From the NCBI RefSeq assembly GCF_002803155.1, contig NZ_NNBP01000007.1, positions 273,535 to 337,534 on the forward strand: a DNA stretch of 64,000 nucleotides. Direction: 5' to 3'. The position numbers were made by a program, and so were the translations under genes. This stretch comes from Streptomyces sp. CB02959. GTDB taxonomy: Bacteria; Actinomycetota; Actinomycetes; Streptomycetales; Streptomycetaceae. Each line of letters begins with the position of its first letter. The stretch's first letter is position 1. The notes under the pieces were generated by a model. That model saw only the letters and a program-made list of their open reading frames with translations. It did not search any database and was not told where the DNA came from. This document shows positions 17,638-26,274 of this stretch, piece by piece.

Positions 17638-17930
17638 CCATGCGTGGGGTGTCCATGCGGGGGGGGCGTGGTGGCTGCGTTGGCTTCGGCCTGCGTGCGT
17701 GGTTCTCCGAGTTGGACGGTTCTCATTGAGGAGCCGCACTTCGGGCGCCTTGCCGCTGTCCTCCCAGCGCCTGTCATCAAGGAGACACCGGTCTCCGGGT
17801 TCCTGAACGTGATCGGTCCCGCGCGCCAAGTCCCGTTCCGTCACTCAAGCGCCTGGTCGGTCGCGGCACCCTCACCGAACCGGAACCCGGCTGCCGACGG
17901 CGCGTTATGCGCCTCCCTGCACCGTCCTCC

Positions 17931-18760
17931 TCATGGCAGCGTGGCAGTGTCGATCGCTTGGATCTGGTGTGAGTCGTGGTCCGAGACGAGCAGGGTCTTT
18001 CCGTCGGGGCTGAGGGTGAACTCTCGGGGGAAGGCGCCGGTTTGGATGCGTCCTAGGTCGGCCGGTTTGCCGGCGAGGGCGGTGCGGGTGTCCACCACGG
18101 TCAGTCCGGTGGTGGCGCCTGGGGTGTGGAATCGGTTGGAGTCGGCGGTGATGATGCGGCTGCCGCCTCGTACGAAGATCAGGCCGACCGGGGCGGTGCC
18201 GACCTGGACGGTGGTCAGCGGGGCGGGCCGGGGGTCGGTGGTGAGTTCTGCGGCGCCGAAGGCGAGCAGGGCGTTGCTCGCTCGCGCGGTGACCCATACC
18301 GTCTTCCCGTCCGGTGGGGGGCTACCCGCACCGGGTCGCATCCGGCCGGAACGCTGCCGCGTAGGGCCTTTGCCGGAGTGGATTCCAAGGTGGCGAGGTC
18401 GATGACGCTGAGCTCACCGTGCTTGGCTCCCGCTGTCCGGATCCGGCCCGGGGCGATCTCACTGGTCGCGTAGAGCCAGCGTCCGTTGGGGGAGAGGGCA
18501 CTGCCGACCACGGCTTGGCCCAGTGTCAGACTGCCGATGACGTCGCTGGTGTCGAATCCACTGCGAAGTGCCTGGCGTAGGTCGAAGACCTCGATGTCGC
18601 CGCGGTGGCCGGTGTCGGCATCTCCGTACTCTTGGCTGACGAAGGCATAGCGGTCATCGGGGGAGACGGTCACCTCGATGGCGCTGGTCCCGGTCGTGCC
18701 AGTGAGCGTACCCAGTACGGCCCCCGGTGCTCCGGCCGCAGCCCTGGCGGCGTCCACCAC
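17931..18760 (-). pseudogene. YVTN-type beta-propeller protein, frameshifted and 5'-truncated
   Basis: Two minus-strand frames overlap. The upstream one reads GTSAIEVTVSPDDRYAFVSQ, VVGSALSPNGRWLYATSEIA and VPAGCDPVRV; the protein continues in the next frame with PPPDGKTVWVTARASNALLA, VGLIFVRGGSRIITADSNRF and FTLSPDGKTLLVSDHDSHQI to the stop at 17931. The repeats SPDGKxxxVT are blades of a YVTN propeller, usually secreted. A single-base shift near 18318-18341 breaks it. The N-terminus and signal peptide are lost at the junction with the histidine kinase fragment. Confidence 0.75.
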
Positions 18761-18767
18761 GATCGCT

Positions 18768-19362
18768 CCACCTCCATGGCCTGACTCACGACCCCGAACT
18801 CCTCCGACGCGCCATGCAGCGCATCGAGGGCGAAGCCGCCCGGATGCACACCATGGTCGAGGACCTGTTCCTCCTCGCCCGCCTCGACCAAGGCCGCCCG
18901 CTGGCCACCGAACCCGTCGACCTCGGCCACCTCGCCGAAGACGCCGCCACCGCCGCCCGCCTCCTCGACCCCCACCGGCCGATCACCGTGCACGTGCAGG
19001 ACCAGGTGTTCGCACTCGGCGACGAAGACCGCCTGCGCCAAGTCCTGAGCAACCTGCTCAACAACGCGCTGCACCACACCCCACCGGGAACACCGGTCTC
19101 CGTGACGGCCCGCCCACTACCCGGCAACACAGCCGAACTGACCGTCAACGACCAAGGCCCCGGCATGACCCCCGACACCGCCAGCCGCATCTTCGAACGC
19201 TTCTACCGCGCCGACGAAGCCCGCACCCCCACCAGCGGCGGCACCGGCCTCGGCCTCAGCATCGTCAAAGCCATCACACAAGCCCACGGCGGCACCATCA
19301 CCGTCCACACCACACCCGGCCACGGCAGCACCTTCACCATCACCCTGCCCGCCGCACACTGA
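18768..19362 (+). pseudogene. Histidine kinase fragment without its phospho-accepting His
   Basis: The frame begins at GLTHDPELLRRAMQRIEGEA, ARMHTMVEDLFLLARLDQGR, the second DHp helix. It continues through an intact HATPase domain: N box LRQVLSNLLNNALHHTPPGT, G1 VNDQGPGM, F box FERFYRADEA and G2 GGTGLGLSIVKAITQAHGG. Transmembrane segments, HAMP and the H box are absent, so it cannot autophosphorylate. Its 5' limit coincides with the 5' limit of the divergent beta-propeller gene. Confidence 0.75.
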
Positions 19363-19653
19363 CCAGGACCGCACTCACACGACATTGCCCCGACGGGGTG
19401 TGCCAAGCCAGGGGGCGGGCCTGCTCGTCGCCTCGTGTTGCTGCTCGCCCACGTCATGCCGGTCCGTGACCACAGTCGGTCACGGCGCGGAGCGGTCTGG
19501 CTCTTCGCCGACTGCGTCACCTCCCAGACGATGGCGCCGCGTGTTCGCCCGTCGACGCTGCGTAGGTCTCATATCCGACTGTGACGGAGGAAACAGCGCA
19601 ATTGCCGCGACTGTGAGCATGCTTCCCCGAGGTGCAGCGAGAGAGCGAGAAGG

Positions 19654-21225
19654 GTGATTTTCATTCCCCGCCAGTCCAAATCCTTGACAGCCGGTGCATT
19701 GGCCGTCACCACCTTTGCGGTGACAGTGTGCGGTGTCGGTGGCGCCGCAGCGTCCCAGCCCGACGACGCCGAGGGCAGGAACACTTCCGTCCCGGCGCTG
19801 CCCGCGCACTTCGCGGAGCAGAAGGTTCGGTGGACGTCCTGTGGCGTGGACGTCACCCCGAAGGCCGTGCCCGGTGCGGAGTGCGGCTGGGTGAAGGTGC
19901 CGGTCGACTACGCAGACCCGGACGGGAAGACCATCAAACTGCGGGTGTCGCGGGTGCGGGCCAAAGACCCCAGCCGTCGGCTGGGGTCGCTGATCTTCAA
20001 CCCCGGTGGCCCCGGCGAGGGCGGTGCGGGCTTCGTGGCCGATGGAAGCTGGCATGCCGGTGAAAAGGCTCGGGCCCGCTACGACCTGGTCGGCTTCGAT
20101 CCGCGAGGCATAGCCGGTTCCGGGCAGGTCAGGTGCCCCGACGGTGCGCCGGGAGAGCCCGAGAATTCGCCGCGTACCGAAGCGGATGCCGAGAAGACAT
20201 TCGCCGACGCGACCCAGCAGGCCCGAGCTTGCCAACGGGCGAGCGGCGCCGTTTTCGCGCACATGGACAGCGTGAGCGTTGCGCGCGACCTGGACGTGCT
20301 GCGTACGGTCCTCGGCGACGCCAAGTTGAACTACACCGGCGTTTCCTACGGCACCTTCCTCGGCCAGCAGTACATGAAGCTGTTTCCCGAGAAGGTGGGC
20401 CGGATGGTGCTGGACGGCGTGGTCAATCCTGCCGCCGATATGCAGCAGGTCACCCTGATCGACGTCAAGACTTCCGAAGACGCGTTGCGTCGATACGCCC
20501 GAAACCTCGTCGCACGCGGCGATGACCGGCTGGGAGACACGGCCGGGGAGGTCGTGCGGAGGCTCACCCAGTTCGCCAAGGAGCTGGAGCGAAAGCCGCT
20601 GCGAGCGGTCGACGGTAGGGAATTCACCGACGCCACCTTGTCCAGGTATCTGAGAACGGTCCTGAATGACGAAGAGGGCTGGAAGCGACTGACCAACGCG
20701 CTGGTGGCCGCCCTGGACGGGGACGTGAGCGCCTTCGAGCATTTTGCATCCGGTACTGGCGGCGAGAGGCCGACACCCCAGGAGGAACAGGCCGCGAAGA
20801 ACACGGCTTTGAGCATGCCGGCGGTGCTGTGCCTGGACTCCCCGTCGGCGCCGAAGACCCCGAAGGAGATGCTCCGCACCGCCGACGCGTTCGCCGAAAA
20901 ATCGCCGCTCTTCGGCCGCTCCTTTGCCTGGCAGATGATCGACTGCGCGACGTGGCCGCTCGCCCCCACCGGTGTGGTCGGGCCGATCAAGGGATCCGGG
21001 GCCGCACCGGTGCTGCTGGTCTCGTACACCGACGATCCGCGAACTCCGCTCACGAACGCGCAGGCGGTGCACCGGCAGTTGGACAACAGTTCGCTGCTCA
21101 TACGCAAGGGCCGGGGGCACGGGGCATACGCCTCGGAGAAACCGTCCACGTGCACCGACCGTGCCGTCGACACGTATCTGGTCGAGGGAAAGCTCCCCGA
21201 CAAGGTCGCCAACTGCCCGAGCTGA
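19654..21225 (+). CDS. Secreted TAP-like alpha/beta hydrolase (tripeptidyl aminopeptidase type, S33)
   Basis: 523 residues. The signal peptide has a basic start and the hydrophobic core AGALAVTTFAVTVCGVGG, followed by AAA processing-like residues. The hydrolase core shows the oxyanion loop SLIFNPGGPGEGG, the nucleophile elbow GVSYGTFLGQ with Ser231, Asp461 in YTDDPRTPL and His489 in RGHGAY, and ends with the TAP-like C-terminal domain. The family removes N-terminal tri- or dipeptides outside the cell. The GTG start at 19654 follows GAGAAGG very closely, so the true start is slightly uncertain. A paralogue lies at 28.4 kb. Confidence 0.82.
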   Translation: MIFIPRQSKSLTAGALAVTTFAVTVCGVGGAAASQPDDAEGRNTSVPALPAHFAEQKVRWTSCGVDVTPKAVPGAECGWVKVPVDYADPDGKTIKLRVSRVRAKDPSRRLGSLIFNPGGPGEGGAGFVADGSWHAGEKARARYDLVGFDPRGIAGSGQVRCPDGAPGEPENSPRTEADAEKTFADATQQARACQRASGAVFAHMDSVSVARDLDVLRTVLGDAKLNYTGVSYGTFLGQQYMKLFPEKVGRMVLDGVVNPAADMQQVTLIDVKTSEDALRRYARNLVARGDDRLGDTAGEVVRRLTQFAKELERKPLRAVDGREFTDATLSRYLRTVLNDEEGWKRLTNALVAALDGDVSAFEHFASGTGGERPTPQEEQAAKNTALSMPAVLCLDSPSAPKTPKEMLRTADAFAEKSPLFGRSFAWQMIDCATWPLAPTGVVGPIKGSGAAPVLLVSYTDDPRTPLTNAQAVHRQLDNSSLLIRKGRGHGAYASEKPSTCTDRAVDTYLVEGKLPDKVANCPS

Positions 21226-21444
21226 CCCGTGGGGGCCGGCACCTCGGTCGCCTGGTCATCGAGGGGTGCGACCGGCCCCCCGTTCCAGCACCGCGAACAG
21301 AGTCCCACTCGGCTTGGCGCTGACGCCGGCGAGTTGTCTGCCGCTGCACGGTCAACCCGCCTGGTTGCGCCCATCGGCGCACCGTGACGACCACCGCTCG
21401 ACCGCCTCGTGCTCGATCACATCTTGGGCCCGGTCCTTGCCAAT

Positions 21445-22629
21445 TCACAGCTGGATGGGCAGATGGCGGGGACCGCGAAGCATGGCGCTCTGCCGGTAGG
21501 GAGGCGGGTCCTCGACCAAGCGCGCCGTGCCCAGGTGGGGGATCAGCGCACCGAGCGCGGCCTGGGCCTCCAGCCGGGCCAGGGGGCCGCCGTAGCACAG
21601 GTGAATACCGCTGCCGAAGCCGAGGTGCTGGTTGTCCGTGCGAGTGGGGTCGAAGCGGTCGGGTTCGTGGAAGCGCATGGGGTCGCGGTTGCCCGAGGCC
21701 AGCGCAAGGACGACGGATGCACCTTCGGGGATCGTGGTGCCTGCGACGTCGATGTCGGCGTGGGGGAAGCGCTCGCGCATCTGGAGGGGGGGTTCGTAGC
21801 GCAGGAGTTCCTCCACCGCTCGCGGCAGCAGGTCGGGGTCGCTGCGCAGCTGGTCCAGGTGCTCGGGCTGGCGCAGCAGGGTGAGCACCCCGTTGGTGAT
21901 CAGGTTGACGGTGGTCTCGTGGCCCGCGATAAAGAGCAGTACGGCGGTTGTCGCGAGTTCCTCCTGGGTGAGCCGCAGGGCCGGGTCCGCCTCGTTGACG
22001 AAGGCGGAGAGCATGTCGTCGGTCGGCCGGCCACGACGCTGTTCGGCGAGGTCGACCAGGTATCCGCCCATCTCGATCCGTGCCTGGTTGCCGGCTTCGT
22101 CAACCTCGGTGGTGTCCTGATCAGGCCGGACGTCGGCGGCCGTGATCAGAGCGTCGGACCAGGCCGCGAACAACGGCTCGCCCTCGCGGGGGACGCCGAG
22201 CAGGCGGCAGATCACCGTGACGGGGAGCGGGTAGGCGAAATCGTCGACGATGTCGATCTGGCGACCGGTCTCGAAGGATGCCAGCAGTTCCTTGATGATC
22301 TGGTCGATCTCGCCGCGCATGGCGTCGACCCGGTCAGGGCTGTGCGGCGGTCCGAAGGGCCGCATGGCCAGGGTGCGCAGCCTGTGGTGTTCCGGGTCGT
22401 CGAGCCGGAGGAACGGGGGATTGTGGGCCACGTCGCCACGGGTGCGGGGGTCGACGCTCATCCGTGGGTCGTGGAGCAGTGCGGCGACCTCGTGATAGGT
22501 GCCGATCAGGTAGCTGTCGTCTGCCTGCCGTACCACGGGGCCGGCCGCGCGGAGTTCCGTGTACAGCGGGTAGGGGTTGGGGCGGCTGGCGTAATCGGTG
22601 ATCCGTGCCAGCAGGGTCTCGGCGTCCAT
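21445..22629 (-). CDS. Cytochrome P450
   Basis: 394 residues with all P450 landmarks: I-helix LLFIAGHETTVNLITNG, K-helix ExxR in AVEELLRYEPPLQMRE, the meander region FHEPDRFDPTR and the haem loop GFGSGIHLCYGG with ligand Cys345. Soluble bacterial class I type, similar in layout to CYP105/CYP107 enzymes. It is the last gene of an operon with its own ferredoxin and FAD reductase, a complete electron-transfer chain from NAD(P)H. GAGGAG precedes the ATG; the reductase stop is 31 bases upstream. The substrate is unknown. Confidence 0.92.
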   Translation of the reverse strand: MDAETLLARITDYASRPNPYPLYTELRAAGPVVRQADDSYLIGTYHEVAALLHDPRMSVDPRTRGDVAHNPPFLRLDDPEHHRLRTLAMRPFGPPHSPDRVDAMRGEIDQIIKELLASFETGRQIDIVDDFAYPLPVTVICRLLGVPREGEPLFAAWSDALITAADVRPDQDTTEVDEAGNQARIEMGGYLVDLAEQRRGRPTDDMLSAFVNEADPALRLTQEELATTAVLLFIAGHETTVNLITNGVLTLLRQPEHLDQLRSDPDLLPRAVEELLRYEPPLQMRERFPHADIDVAGTTIPEGASVVLALASGNRDPMRFHEPDRFDPTRTDNQHLGFGSGIHLCYGGPLARLEAQAALGALIPHLGTARLVEDPPPYRQSAMLRGPRHLPIQL

Positions 22630-22660
22630 GGTGGCTCCTCGTCGTTGGACGGGACGTGGG

Positions 22661-24031
22661 TCAGCGCTTGGGCTGCACCACGGTCAGCCGGCGGTCGGGC
22701 AGGTATCCGGTGAGCGCCACGGTGGGGCCGTGGGACAGCCCCTTCGGATCCGGTACGTCGGACGGGATCGGGACATCGGCCGCGATCGCACGATCCGCCG
22801 CACCGGGCGGGGGTGGGAACGGAGCGGCCGTCTCGATCAGGTGCCGGTAGTAGTCGAGTGACTTGGCCATGTCGACGGTGACCGCGGCCGTGACCCGTCC
22901 TTGGTAGCCGTAGACCATCGCCAGACGGCGCGCCTCCAGGGAGCCTTGGGCGATGACCACGTAGTCGGAATAGGTAGGCACGCCCACGGACTTGATGTTG
23001 AGCCCGAACTGGGTCGACCAGAAGGTCGGGATGGTCAGGTGCGGACGCTGCATCGGCCCCGGGTTGATCATGTTGTGGGCCGCCACCTCGGCTTGCTCGA
23101 CCGCATTGCCCCAGTGCTCCAGGGAGAGCATCTGGTAGCCGAAGAGCGGGTGGGGGAAGCGGGAGACGTCGCCGGCCACGAAGACGTCGTCGGTGACGAT
23201 GCCGTACATGTTGAAGGCGCGGCATCCGGCGTCGCAGGCGATCCCGCGCGGACCCGCCGCCAGTCCGGAGTCGGCCAACCACTCGACGTTGCGGATCGCC
23301 CCCAGTGCCACGACGCACACATCCGCGTCGACACGCGTGCCGTCGGACAGGTCCGCGCCGGTGAAGCTGCCGTTCCCGCGCAGGGCGGTGACCGTCACGC
23401 CGGTGCGCAGGTCCACGCCGTGGTTGCGCTGCATGACGGCCGCGAGTTTCGACAGGGTGCCACCGAGTGCGCCTACGAGGGGGGCGGGGCCGCGTTCGGC
23501 GACCGTGACGTCCAGTCCGCGTTCGCGGCAGGCCGAGGCGATCTCCGAGCCGGTGAAGCCGGCGCCGATCACCAGCACCCGCCTCGGCCCGGCGGCCAGC
23601 CGCTCGGCCAGTTCTGCGGCGTCCTCACGTGTGCGCAGGGTGAACACCCCGTCCAGTGCGCCCTCTGCCGGGTCGGGCCAGGGCCGCGCCCGGGTCCCGG
23701 TGGCGATCAGCAGCCGGTCGTACGGCAGCGCCTTCCCGTCGGCCAGCAGTACCCGCTTCTCCAAAGGGTCCAGACCGGTGGCGGCCACTCCCAGTCGCCA
23801 CTCGGCGTCCGGGTCCCGGCGCATCGGCAGCTCGGTGGTGTCCGGCGTCGCCTGGCCGAGCAGCACCTGCTTCGAGAGCGGCGGCCGGTCGTAGGGCGGA
23901 TGGGGCTCGTCCCCGACCACCGTGAGGGAGCCGGTGAAGCCCTCCTCACGCAGCGTCTCCGCGGCCCTCAGCCCGGCCAGCGACGCACCTACGATGACGA
24001 TGGGGCCGTCCCGAACATCACCGCCGGCCAT
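22661..24031 (-). CDS. FAD-dependent ferredoxin reductase (P450 redox partner)
   Basis: About 456 residues from the ATG at 24031. The FAD-binding start IVIVGASLAGLRAAETLREE, the NAD(P) site RVLVIGAGFTGSEIASACRE and the ATG motif LLIATGTRARPW define a putidaredoxin-reductase-like flavoprotein. TDDVFVAGDVSRFPHPL is the second FAD contact. It transfers electrons from NAD(P)H to the [3Fe-4S] ferredoxin encoded just upstream; the two frames overlap by 14 bases, implying coupled translation. The open frame extends upstream in the window but without a usable start. Confidence 0.9.
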   Translation of the reverse strand: MAGGDVRDGPIVIVGASLAGLRAAETLREEGFTGSLTVVGDEPHPPYDRPPLSKQVLLGQATPDTTELPMRRDPDAEWRLGVAATGLDPLEKRVLLADGKALPYDRLLIATGTRARPWPDPAEGALDGVFTLRTREDAAELAERLAAGPRRVLVIGAGFTGSEIASACRERGLDVTVAERGPAPLVGALGGTLSKLAAVMQRNHGVDLRTGVTVTALRGNGSFTGADLSDGTRVDADVCVVALGAIRNVEWLADSGLAAGPRGIACDAGCRAFNMYGIVTDDVFVAGDVSRFPHPLFGYQMLSLEHWGNAVEQAEVAAHNMINPGPMQRPHLTIPTFWSTQFGLNIKSVGVPTYSDYVVIAQGSLEARRLAMVYGYQGRVTAAVTVDMAKSLDYYRHLIETAAPFPPPPGAADRAIAADVPIPSDVPDPKGLSHGPTVALTGYLPDRRLTVVQPKR

Positions 24032-24230
24032 CGGGGTGCACCTCCTCGCCGACGAGGATGGCCTGGACCGGGCAGGCCGCCGCAGCCTGGCGCACGCGCT
24101 CGGCCTGGTCGTCGGGGACAGCCGTGGAGTACAGCAATCCTTCCTCGCCGTGCAGCTGGAAGATCTTGGGTGCAAGGAACACGCATTGTGCATAGCCCTG
24201 GCAGCGCGTGAGATCCACAACGATTCGCAT
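24018..24230 (-). CDS. [3Fe-4S]-type ferredoxin for the P450
   Basis: 70 residues from MRIVVDLTRCQGYAQCVFLA. The cluster motif is C-Q-G-Y-A-Q-C (Cys10, Cys16), with the distal Cys in AAACPVQAIL (Cys53). One position of the usual four Cys is replaced, the pattern of three-iron ferredoxins that serve actinobacterial P450s. FQLHGEEGLLYSTAVPDDQA is typical. First gene of the ferredoxin/reductase/P450 operon. Confidence 0.9.
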   Translation of the reverse strand: MRIVVDLTRCQGYAQCVFLAPKIFQLHGEEGLLYSTAVPDDQAERVRQAAAACPVQAILVGEEVHPDGRR

Positions 24231-24261
24231 CCCCACCACTCCCTCTGTCGCCGCGCCCCCT

Positions 24262-24505
24262 CGCTTCCAGCATGAGTCGGGCATCGCGGGCTCGCACGGT
24301 GACCGCTCGCGGGGCAATTCCGGTCAGCTGCTGGTCCGGGGTGCGGCCGAGGCTGAAGCCGGCGCTGATGAGGCTCAGATGCGTGAACGCCCGGGACGCA
24401 TGCCCAGTTGCCGTGTGGTGTGGCCGGTCTCCTCTGCATGCAAGCCGAGTTGGCCGGCGCAGGTGAGCATCTTGTCGAAGGACGAGCGGGCGTCGTCTGA
24501 CACCG
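24262..24505 (-). pseudogene. C-terminal remnant of a GH15 (glucoamylase-like) glycoside hydrolase
   Basis: On the minus strand DDARSSFDKMLTCAGQLGLH and AEETGHTTRQLG is followed, after a small deletion and shift, by RAFTHLSLISAGFSLGRTPD. In GH15 enzymes these are consecutive: the GLxxEE stretch then LGNFPQAFTHLALI. The join occurs where the NFPQ would be. The upstream catalytic domain is missing, so only about 80 codons of the protein end survive in the leader of the ferredoxin operon. Confidence 0.6.
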
Positions 24506-24562
24506 GTGCCGATCCACTCAGGTGGTCAGGATACTGACGCCGAAGCCGACCGGCCGCCGGAA

Positions 24563-25915
24563 CTATGAGGTCTTTCCGACGTCGAGAGCGGACGGGTCCT
24601 CGTCCGGTGCGTGGAGGCCGAGCGCGGCTACCTCGGCCCGGGTCTGGGCGGTGACCGGCACTCCCCAGGCGCTGAAGAAGCTGATCAGGTCGTGTCCGGA
24701 CACGCGTGAGGCGTTGAGGACGAGGTACTGCTCGGGGTCGGTGGCAGTCTCCGCCCGCCGGGTCAGCTTGTGCAGTTCGGGGTAGAAGCCGTCGCCGAAC
24801 GCGAGTCGCAGCTGCTCGAACATGGCCAGCCGGACGAACGGGTCTCCGTCCTTCGCGTCGTACGCCGGCCTGGTGGCCGACCCGTCGAGGTACGTGCGGA
24901 CCGCATCGGGTGTGCCGTCCTTGCCGAGCCGGGTCGGCTGTCCGGCGTCGCGCTGCACGGCGAGGCTGTAGACGTTGACGGTCACCTCGGTCACGGCGTC
25001 CCACATCCATGACGACTGCTGGTGCATGTGCCCGAGTTCGTGCCACATACCCCAACTCTCGTTCAGGGCATCGACGTTCAGTGCCTCGTCGATGAGGTCG
25101 GACGGGTAGCAGACCCGGTCGTAGTACGCGTTGGGATTGATGCCCGCCTTGCCTTCGGAGACGAAGTACCGCAGAGGGCTTCGTCGGTCGCGCGGGTCCC
25201 TGCCGTCCAGTCCGCTGATCGCGTCCTCCGTTGCGAGGATGTGCTCGTACCTGCGTAGCAGGTCGTCGGGGTTCTGGGTTCGGTTGCGGCGGGCCGAGTC
25301 CAGGTGGACGGTGAGCACGACATGGTCGGCGACGAGCTGGGCCACCGGCACGTCCTTCGCCGCCTGGTCGAGCTGCGACTTCCACTGCGCGGCGGGGGTC
25401 CTGCCCAGGACGTGGTACGGCACGGAGTGTGCCGAAGCGCCGAAGTGCAGCGTGATCTCGGGCGCGGGGTCCCCGCCGTCCTTCGTGTACCGGACGTACA
25501 GCATCCCGCCGGTCCCGTCGGTCACCTCCGTGGTGGCGTCCTGCAGCTTGTGGGTACGAGGTTCCGCCTCGGTGCCGCTGTCGGTGCCGTCCAGCCCGTA
25601 CGTTCCCACCAGCAGCTCGGGGATCGGCGCGTTGCCGGGGCGGTCGGATGTGACGGTGAGGAGCGTGTGCGGTGGCAGGTACAGCCCGGTCGGCTGGGCG
25701 TCGTCCGGATGGAACTCAGTGGCCAGCCTCTTCTGCTCGGCTGCCGACGAGGGCGTAGCCGCCAGCGTGATCACGCGCGCTGACGACTGGGACGGCGACG
25801 GTACCTGCTGAGGAATCCGCTCGGCACTGCACCCCGAGGCCAGTAGTCCGGCAGCCAGCAGGCCGACGGCGGGGAACACGCCAACGGTACGGAGGCTGGT
25901 AGTACGTGTGATCAC
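24563..25915 (-). CDS. M60-like zinc metallopeptidase, lipoprotein
   Basis: About 450 residues from GTG 25915 (GGAG ten bases upstream). A lipobox LLASGC places the mature N-terminus at Cys29, so the protein is probably anchored outside the membrane. The zinc site is HELGH (residues 292-296) in GMWHELGHMHQQSSWMWDAV, with a downstream Glu in AVTEVTVNVYSLAV, matching the gluzincin HEx2Hx(8,28)E pattern of M60/enhancin-like mucin or glycoprotein peptidases. A direct-repeat motif at 26107 shared with the response-regulator promoter lies upstream. Confidence 0.82.
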   Translation of the reverse strand: MITRTTSLRTVGVFPAVGLLAAGLLASGCSAERIPQQVPSPSQSSARVITLAATPSSAAEQKRLATEFHPDDAQPTGLYLPPHTLLTVTSDRPGNAPIPELLVGTYGLDGTDSGTEAEPRTHKLQDATTEVTDGTGGMLYVRYTKDGGDPAPEITLHFGASAHSVPYHVLGRTPAAQWKSQLDQAAKDVPVAQLVADHVVLTVHLDSARRNRTQNPDDLLRRYEHILATEDAISGLDGRDPRDRRSPLRYFVSEGKAGINPNAYYDRVCYPSDLIDEALNVDALNESWGMWHELGHMHQQSSWMWDAVTEVTVNVYSLAVQRDAGQPTRLGKDGTPDAVRTYLDGSATRPAYDAKDGDPFVRLAMFEQLRLAFGDGFYPELHKLTRRAETATDPEQYLVLNASRVSGHDLISFFSAWGVPVTAQTRAEVAALGLHAPDEDPSALDVGKTS

Positions 25916-26274
25916 GGGTGAGCGTTCTCCTGGTTTCGGCAATGTGGGGCGTGCGCGCCACACCTGGCTCGGCCGCCGATGGGAGCGGTTCCGAAGCGCC
26001 TCTTCGGCCGGCCCTCGCGAACCGTCGTACGGTCGGTCGACGAGGCGCTCCCGAGCGGGGAACGGGGAGGGCCATCGCCAACTCGAACAGTCTCGTCGGC
26101 CCGACCTGAGGATTTGATGAGGAGCCTCGTCCTCAGGTCGAAGGCGTGGGGCAGCGTTGGAACGACGCTGCACTTCGACGACACCATGGCCAGCGTGTCC
26201 CATGCCCCGTCCGGCTTGTGCGAGTGCCTGCGAGGTCATGTCGACAGCGGGCGACGACAGCCGCGGGGGAGGCT
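25916..26274. other. Promoter region of the M60 gene
   Basis: No gene is recognised. It contains a dyad CGACCTGAGGA (26102-26112) / TCCTCAGGTCG (26130-26140), which encloses the TGAGG direct repeat described separately. Confidence 0.5.
26107..26123 (+). promoter_or_regulatory. Direct-repeat motif, copy 1 (candidate response-regulator site)
   Basis: TGAGGATTTGATGAGGA consists of two TGAGG units with an 11-bp period, the spacing OmpR/PhoB-type regulators recognise. It lies about 190 bases upstream of the M60 peptidase start and is identical over 17 bases to the copy at 28275-28291. Confidence 0.55.
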
